Shown piece after piece: positions 5,575-8,870 of a stretch of 8,870 nt of DNA (position 1 is the first letter of the stretch; every line of letters begins with the position of its first letter). Source of the stretch: JAFDZV01 sp048594725 (GTDB lineage: Bacteria; Bacteroidota; Ignavibacteria; OLB7). The position numbers and the translations under genes are program-made. The notes under the pieces are model-generated. The model was given only the letters and a program-made list of their open reading frames with translations. It searched no databases and had not been told where the DNA came from. The stretch covers positions 1 to 8,870 of the forward strand of contig JBMDXA010000050.1 in assembly GCA_048594725.1 (NCBI GenBank), written 5' to 3'.

Positions 5575-5610
5575 TAGTGAAGAGGCGGCACGATCTTTAT
5601 AATTATGTAA
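5575..5610 (+). promoter_or_regulatory. Likely promoter of the sigma/anti-sigma/OmpA operon
   Basis: TATAAT at 5598-5603 is a perfect sigma-70-type -10 box in AT-rich sequence (TTTATAATTATG) that stands out from the GC-rich surroundings. The element 17 bases upstream, TAGTGA (5575-5580), matches TTGACA at only three positions. Transcription would begin near 5610 and leave a leader of about 12 bases before the ATG at 5622, which supports that start over the upstream ATGs. Whether this lineage uses such boxes is unknown. I saw no duplicate site that would mark ECF autoregulation. Confidence 0.4.
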
Positions 5611-5621
5611 GCGGTATTCGC

Positions 5622-6287
5622 ATGCCAAAAGGGAATACACCCTCACCAGAACTGGCCGGATTGTCACCGGATGAACGTGATCGGATTCTGTTCGATCGCT
5701 TCGTCGATGGTGACCAGGAGGCATTCAAGGAGCTCTACTCCCTGTACGAGCGTCCTCTGGTTCTCTACTGCCGGCAGATGCTGACCACCCCCCAGGAGAC
5801 GCAGGACGTGTTCCAGGAGGTGTGGCTGCGAGTGATACGGATTCGTACCCGTCGCGAGAAAGTGGAACGGTTCCGTGCGATGCTCTTTACCATAGCCCGG
5901 AATGCGGCGATCAATCATCTGCGCAACCGCCAGAACCATCGCCCCGTCTCGCTGAGCCAGATCAACACCGACAGCAACATGGCGTTTGCCGGTGGCGAGA
6001 ACTTCGATGAGATGGAGGATCTCGTCAATCGCGCGCTGAAACGGCTTCCGGAGCCGCAGCGCGAGGCATTCGTTCTCCATTCGATGCTCGGGTATACCTT
6101 TCAGGAAATCGCCGATATGCAGGGCGTAACGATGACCGGCGCCAAGACACGGGCGTTCCGCGCGCGATGCTACCTGCGTACCCTCCTCTCGAACTGGCTC
6201 GGGCTCGCCGAAGAGGATGCCGAAGAACAGATAGAAACACGCATAAAGCAACGATCACCTCGTTATCAGAAGTCAGAGGACGAATGA
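5622..6287 (+). CDS. ECF-type RNA polymerase sigma factor
   Basis: This 221-residue protein should direct RNA polymerase to a small set of promoters, most likely for envelope functions. The sigma-2 region spans about residues 22-103. It includes the DVFQEVWLRVI segment (62-72), which contacts the polymerase clamp, and FRAMLFTIARNAAINHLRNR (84-103), which reads the -10 element. The sigma-4 region spans about 136-190. It starts with LKRLPEPQREAFVLH (139-153), and its helix-turn-helix runs through GYTFQEIADMQGV and AKTRAFRAR (157-182). There is no sigma-3 domain, as usual for ECF factors. An acidic linker (117-135) joins the two domains and a charged tail of about 20 residues follows sigma-4. 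The start at 5622 lies just before the conserved region and just after the promoter. Its stop overlaps the next start by ATGA, the typical arrangement with a cognate anti-sigma gene. Confidence 0.96.
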   Translation: MPKGNTPSPELAGLSPDERDRILFDRFVDGDQEAFKELYSLYERPLVLYCRQMLTTPQETQDVFQEVWLRVIRIRTRREKVERFRAMLFTIARNAAINHLRNRQNHRPVSLSQINTDSNMAFAGGENFDEMEDLVNRALKRLPEPQREAFVLHSMLGYTFQEIADMQGVTMTGAKTRAFRARCYLRTLLSNWLGLAEEDAEEQIETRIKQRSPRYQKSEDE

Positions 6288-7126
6288 AAACGGCTGACTT
6301 AATTACATCATTCCTCAGCAATGAGATGACCGCGGACCAGGAGCGGCAGTTCCTGTTGTCGGTTGCGGCCAGCGATTCGATGCGGCTTTCCTTGAAGTCG
6401 CATGTGATGCTCGACCGCATAGCAGCAAATCAGCTTCAGCGCGCTGAAGTGCCGGTCTCGGTCCGGGAGGCGATCTTCGCTCAGATGAGCGCCTCCATGG
6501 CGGAACCCGCTCCCGGCAACCCTGCTGCGGAGCGTCCGATGCCCCGGTCGGGCGGGGAGGGGACACGAGGATTCCTCCAGAAGTTCGGTACCCAGGCGAT
6601 TGTCATGGCGCTTACCGCGGGCGGGTTCGTGGCCGGTTATCTGACCGGTTCGGACCAGCCGCAGACCGCCCAGGCCCCGGCCCAGCAGGTGCAGAGCGCA
6701 CCGGCCCGTACGGCGGAGCCTCCGGCGAGTCCCTCGGTAACGGCCGGTGAAGCTCCGGCAGCATCGCAGACCGGGCTTGCGGCGGAGTCTTCGGCTCCGG
6801 CGGAGGGGACGGATCTGGCTACCTACAGCGAGCCTTCGGTGCGGGAACAGAGCCGCGCGGGCCTCCGGAACGGCAGATCCCCGATGGGCACTTCCGTCAG
6901 GTTGAGAGAGCGCTCGGGCTCCGCGTCCGATCTCTCGAACCCGCTGGAACCGGCCGGAGGGGTGAGCAAGCCGGCGGCGGCGGCTTCCACGGCAGCAGCC
7001 GGAGTGCAGGTTGCTTCTCCGGATACGCTCAACAACGGTGGCGTGCAGCCCTCTGCTTCGGTACAGATATCGATCCGGAAGTCCGGGGACGATAGCTCGT
7101 CAAGCCAAGATCCGAAGGGCGATTAG
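6284..7126 (+). CDS. Putative single-span anti-sigma factor
   Basis: This 280-residue protein has the layout of a transmembrane anti-sigma factor. A cytoplasmic helical N-terminus (1-75) contains LITSFLSNEMTADQERQFLL and a later VREAIFAQM. One hydrophobic span follows at about 102-121. A periplasmic tail of about 160 residues, rich in Ala, Pro, Ser and Gly, looks disordered. The zinc ligands His-x3-Cys-x2-Cys of the ZAS class are absent, so binding to the sigma factor would be zinc-independent. The role is inferred mostly from position: the ATG lies inside the sigma stop (ATGA, 6284-6287), so translation is probably coupled. AGAGGA at 6275-6280 is a possible but close ribosome binding site. 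The tail has no recognised sensor domain and may be a proteolysis target or reach toward the cell wall. It could alternatively be a membrane protein of unrelated role. Confidence 0.8.
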   Translation: MKTADLITSFLSNEMTADQERQFLLSVAASDSMRLSLKSHVMLDRIAANQLQRAEVPVSVREAIFAQMSASMAEPAPGNPAAERPMPRSGGEGTRGFLQKFGTQAIVMALTAGGFVAGYLTGSDQPQTAQAPAQQVQSAPARTAEPPASPSVTAGEAPAASQTGLAAESSAPAEGTDLATYSEPSVREQSRAGLRNGRSPMGTSVRLRERSGSASDLSNPLEPAGGVSKPAAAASTAAAGVQVASPDTLNNGGVQPSASVQISIRKSGDDSSSSQDPKGD

Positions 7127-7141
7127 CGAAAACTGCATCCT

Positions 7142-8870
7142 ATGAGATGGGAGCCCAGCCCGAAAAGATGTCGCTGGGGATCGATCGCCGGGTGGAGCGC
7201 GCTCTGTATCATCGCGCTCATGCTACCGGCGTATAGGGCCTCGGCACAACCATTCGAGCCGGATTCGCTCGCTCTGAGTCCGGCAATGGATTCCCTGTTC
7301 CATTCCTGGCGGTTCGGCCTGGCCGGAGGCTTCGGCTGGACCGCTCAGAATACCCTCTTCAACGTCTTTGCGGCCGCAGCCGATTGCGGCCAGTTCGAAG
7401 GCGATGTTCGCAAAGGAGCGTTCGGAGAAATCTTCTTCGAAGCTCCTTTCCTTTCTCCTTCTCTCCTGCTTACCGCCTATGCCCAGTTCAGCTCCTTCAG
7501 CATCGGGCTGAACGCACCCCCGCATACCGATCAAACACGCGACATCACCGGGAAGATCATCCCTATCGTACGGCAGTTCCGCTACGGTATCGATCGGTCC
7601 ACCTATCGCGTCGGGCTGGGGGCGGCGTGGGAGCCTCTGGAGGGGATCGGCATCGGCGTCTCGCCGACCTTCACGCTGCTCGGAGATGCGGCCCATACCC
7701 ACACCGAGCATATCCTGGAGCCGCTGGGGGCGGTTTTCAGCGAAACCGGCAGCGATGTTCATTTCGTCAACGGCGCGCGGGAAGTGGATTTCCGGAGCAT
7801 AACGTTCGGCGCCGATCTCTCGATCCGCGGCCGTGTACCGCTCAGTCCCCGGCTTTCGGTTCATACGCAGGTGCGTGGAAGCCTTCAGTTCGGTTCCATC
7901 GCGCAGGATGTCTCCTGGCAGGAGAACGGAGTGCAGGTGCTGGCCGGGGTCTCCTATGATGTGGCCCGCAAGCCGGAGCCGCCACCCCCCCCTCCGCCGC
8001 CACCGATGCCGGTGCTGGCGGCGAAGATCGCCGTCAAAGGGGTGGATGAGCAGGGCCGCCAGTACGACGATCCGATCATCGAGATCGAAGAGGCCTCCCG
8101 CGTTGAACAGGTGCCGATCATCCCGTATATCTTTTTCGACAGCGCCTCCTCGCAGATACCGCAACGGTACAGCCTCCTGGGGGGAACCGCTGCCTCCTCG
8201 CAGTTCAGCGTCGATTCGCTCCAGGATGTGACCCCGCTGAACATCCATTGGGAACTGCTGAATGTTTTGGGACAGAGGATGCGTTCGCGGCCGGATATCG
8301 GGCTTACCCTCACCGGCCTGGCCTCCGGGGACGAGCCCGCCGCCGAGGCCGAACGGATCGGCAAGGAGCGCGCCGATGCCGTTGCCCGGTATCTGATCGA
8401 TGTCTGGGGGATAGCGCCGGAGCGGATCGTGACCGCGTATGTCACCAATTCCCCCACCGCCTCCAACGAGGAGACCCGGCAGGGGAGAGAGGAGAACCGG
8501 AGGGTGGAGTTTCATTTCAACGAGGAGACGATGGTGGCCCCGGTGGTCATCCAGCGTCTGGCAAAGATCGCCTCTCCTCCTGAAGTGCTCTTCCTGCCGG
8601 AAATCATCGCCGATACCGCTCTGGTGGAGTGGTATATCACGGTGGTGCAGGGGGAACGGGAACTGCTCCGGTTCGACGGCACCTCGATGGGACAGCAGAA
8701 ACACTGGCCGCTCGGCGATCTTCGGGTCAGCCGCGATCTGATTCCGATACGCTACATCCTTACCGCCCGCGATGTGGCCGGGCAGACCGTCACCGCCGAG
8801 GGGGCGTTCAAGCTGAAGGAGCTGGTCAAGCGGCAGGATGGAGGCGGGGTGGAGGTGCAGGAGTTCAGCC
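7142..8870 (+). CDS. OmpA-family outer-membrane protein (3' end beyond window)
   Basis: The frame stays open for 576 codons to the window edge, so the gene is cut off here. A signal peptide is clear: basic n-region (KRCR), hydrophobic stretch around 14-30, and likely cleavage after A33-S34-A35. Residues about 55-275 alternate as a beta-barrel would. A hinge with nine consecutive prolines (280-288) leads to an OmpA C-terminal domain at about 331-458, with FFDSAS, LTLTG, GKERADAVARYL, WGIAPERI and NRRVEF. This domain normally binds peptidoglycan. R410 aligns with the diaminopimelate-binding Arg (E. coli R256), but the partner Asp (E. coli D241) aligns with S395. After it, residues 459-576 look like an Ig-like module (VEWYITVVQG ... 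YILTARDVAGQTV), unusual after an OmpA domain. It starts 15 bases after the anti-sigma gene and is probably in the same operon. Confidence 0.9.
   Translation, partial: MRWEPSPKRCRWGSIAGWSALCIIALMLPAYRASAQPFEPDSLALSPAMDSLFHSWRFGLAGGFGWTAQNTLFNVFAAAADCGQFEGDVRKGAFGEIFFEAPFLSPSLLLTAYAQFSSFSIGLNAPPHTDQTRDITGKIIPIVRQFRYGIDRSTYRVGLGAAWEPLEGIGIGVSPTFTLLGDAAHTHTEHILEPLGAVFSETGSDVHFVNGAREVDFRSITFGADLSIRGRVPLSPRLSVHTQVRGSLQFGSIAQDVSWQENGVQVLAGVSYDVARKPEPPPPPPPPPMPVLAAKIAVKGVDEQGRQYDDPIIEIEEASRVEQVPIIPYIFFDSASSQIPQRYSLLGGTAASSQFSVDSLQDVTPLNIHWELLNVLGQRMRSRPDIGLTLTGLASGDEPAAEAERIGKERADAVARYLIDVWGIAPERIVTAYVTNSPTASNEETRQGREENRRVEFHFNEETMVAPVVIQRLAKIASPPEVLFLPEIIADTALVEWYITVVQGERELLRFDGTSMGQQKHWPLGDLRVSRDLIPIRYILTARDVAGQTVTAEGAFKLKELVKRQDGGGVEVQEFS

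Larger units (their letters stand above)
5115..5621. other. 507-bp gap between the FlgD-like gene and the ECF sigma gene
   Basis: The gap carries a pyrimidine run (5178-5191), a 12-pair hairpin (5211-5239), a seven-pair hairpin (5484-5500) and a likely promoter (5598-5603). A reading frame in phase with the sigma gene stays open back to 5208. Its peptide is rich in Arg, Pro, Ser and Cys and is unlike any sigma N-terminus, so I treat it as non-coding. Confidence 0.55.

Noticed and set aside
5208..5621. N-terminal extension of the sigma factor by 138 codons
   Set aside because: The added peptide looks non-coding, the likely promoter lies inside it, and ECF factors normally start close to the sigma-2 region.
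7223..8704. A 493-codon open frame on the minus strand
   Set aside because: It lies opposite the OmpA-family gene, which has a signal peptide, a hinge and clear OmpA motifs. The minus product is rich in His, Arg and Gly with no family pattern, a usual shadow of a GC-rich gene.

Overview
The window reads as a chromosomal segment of a GC-rich Gram-negative bacterium, most likely of the Bacteroidota/Chlorobiota (FCB) group. This is inferred from an OmpA-family outer-membrane protein with a signal peptide and a proline hinge, a small FlgD-type Ig-like protein, an ECF sigma/anti-sigma pair, and starts that mostly lack a clear Shine-Dalgarno sequence. I see no ribosomal, tRNA or phylogenetic marker gene, so the lineage is tentative. 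There is no transposase, integrase, phage, toxin or CRISPR component.

Left part (1-2494, genes on the minus strand): a diacylglycerol-kinase-type lipid kinase (1607-2494) is followed by a calcineurin-like metallophosphoesterase (303-1118). Each is followed within 2-4 bases of its stop by the same composite non-coding element. It consists of a run of AATCGAAAAT decamers, a variable spacer, and then a 142-bp repeat (49-190 and 1343-1484, aligned without gaps, about 75% identical by hand count). A string of palindromes (1203-1290) lies beyond the second copy. The 167-bp divergent gap at 2495-2661 holds a G-rich tract.

Middle: a PAP2-family membrane phosphatase (2662-3456) is divergent from the lipid kinase, so a putative lipid kinase and lipid phosphatase lie head to head. 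Positions 3457-4910 hold no convincing gene. They contain hairpins, a 25-bp-period direct repeat, a dyad and, just before the next gene, a run of strong hairpins. A 67-residue stand-alone FlgD Ig-like protein (4911-5114) follows.

Right part (5598 to the end): a likely sigma-70-type promoter precedes an ECF sigma factor (5622-6287). The sigma gene overlaps a single-span, zinc-less anti-sigma candidate (6284-7126) by ATGA. Fifteen bases later comes an OmpA-family protein (7142 to beyond the window end). This looks like one operon for envelope sensing: the anti-sigma factor holds the sigma factor at the inner membrane, and the OmpA-like protein links outer membrane and cell wall as either target or sensor. 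I recognise no complete novel system. The least explained structure is the composite repeat placed directly behind two unrelated stop codons.
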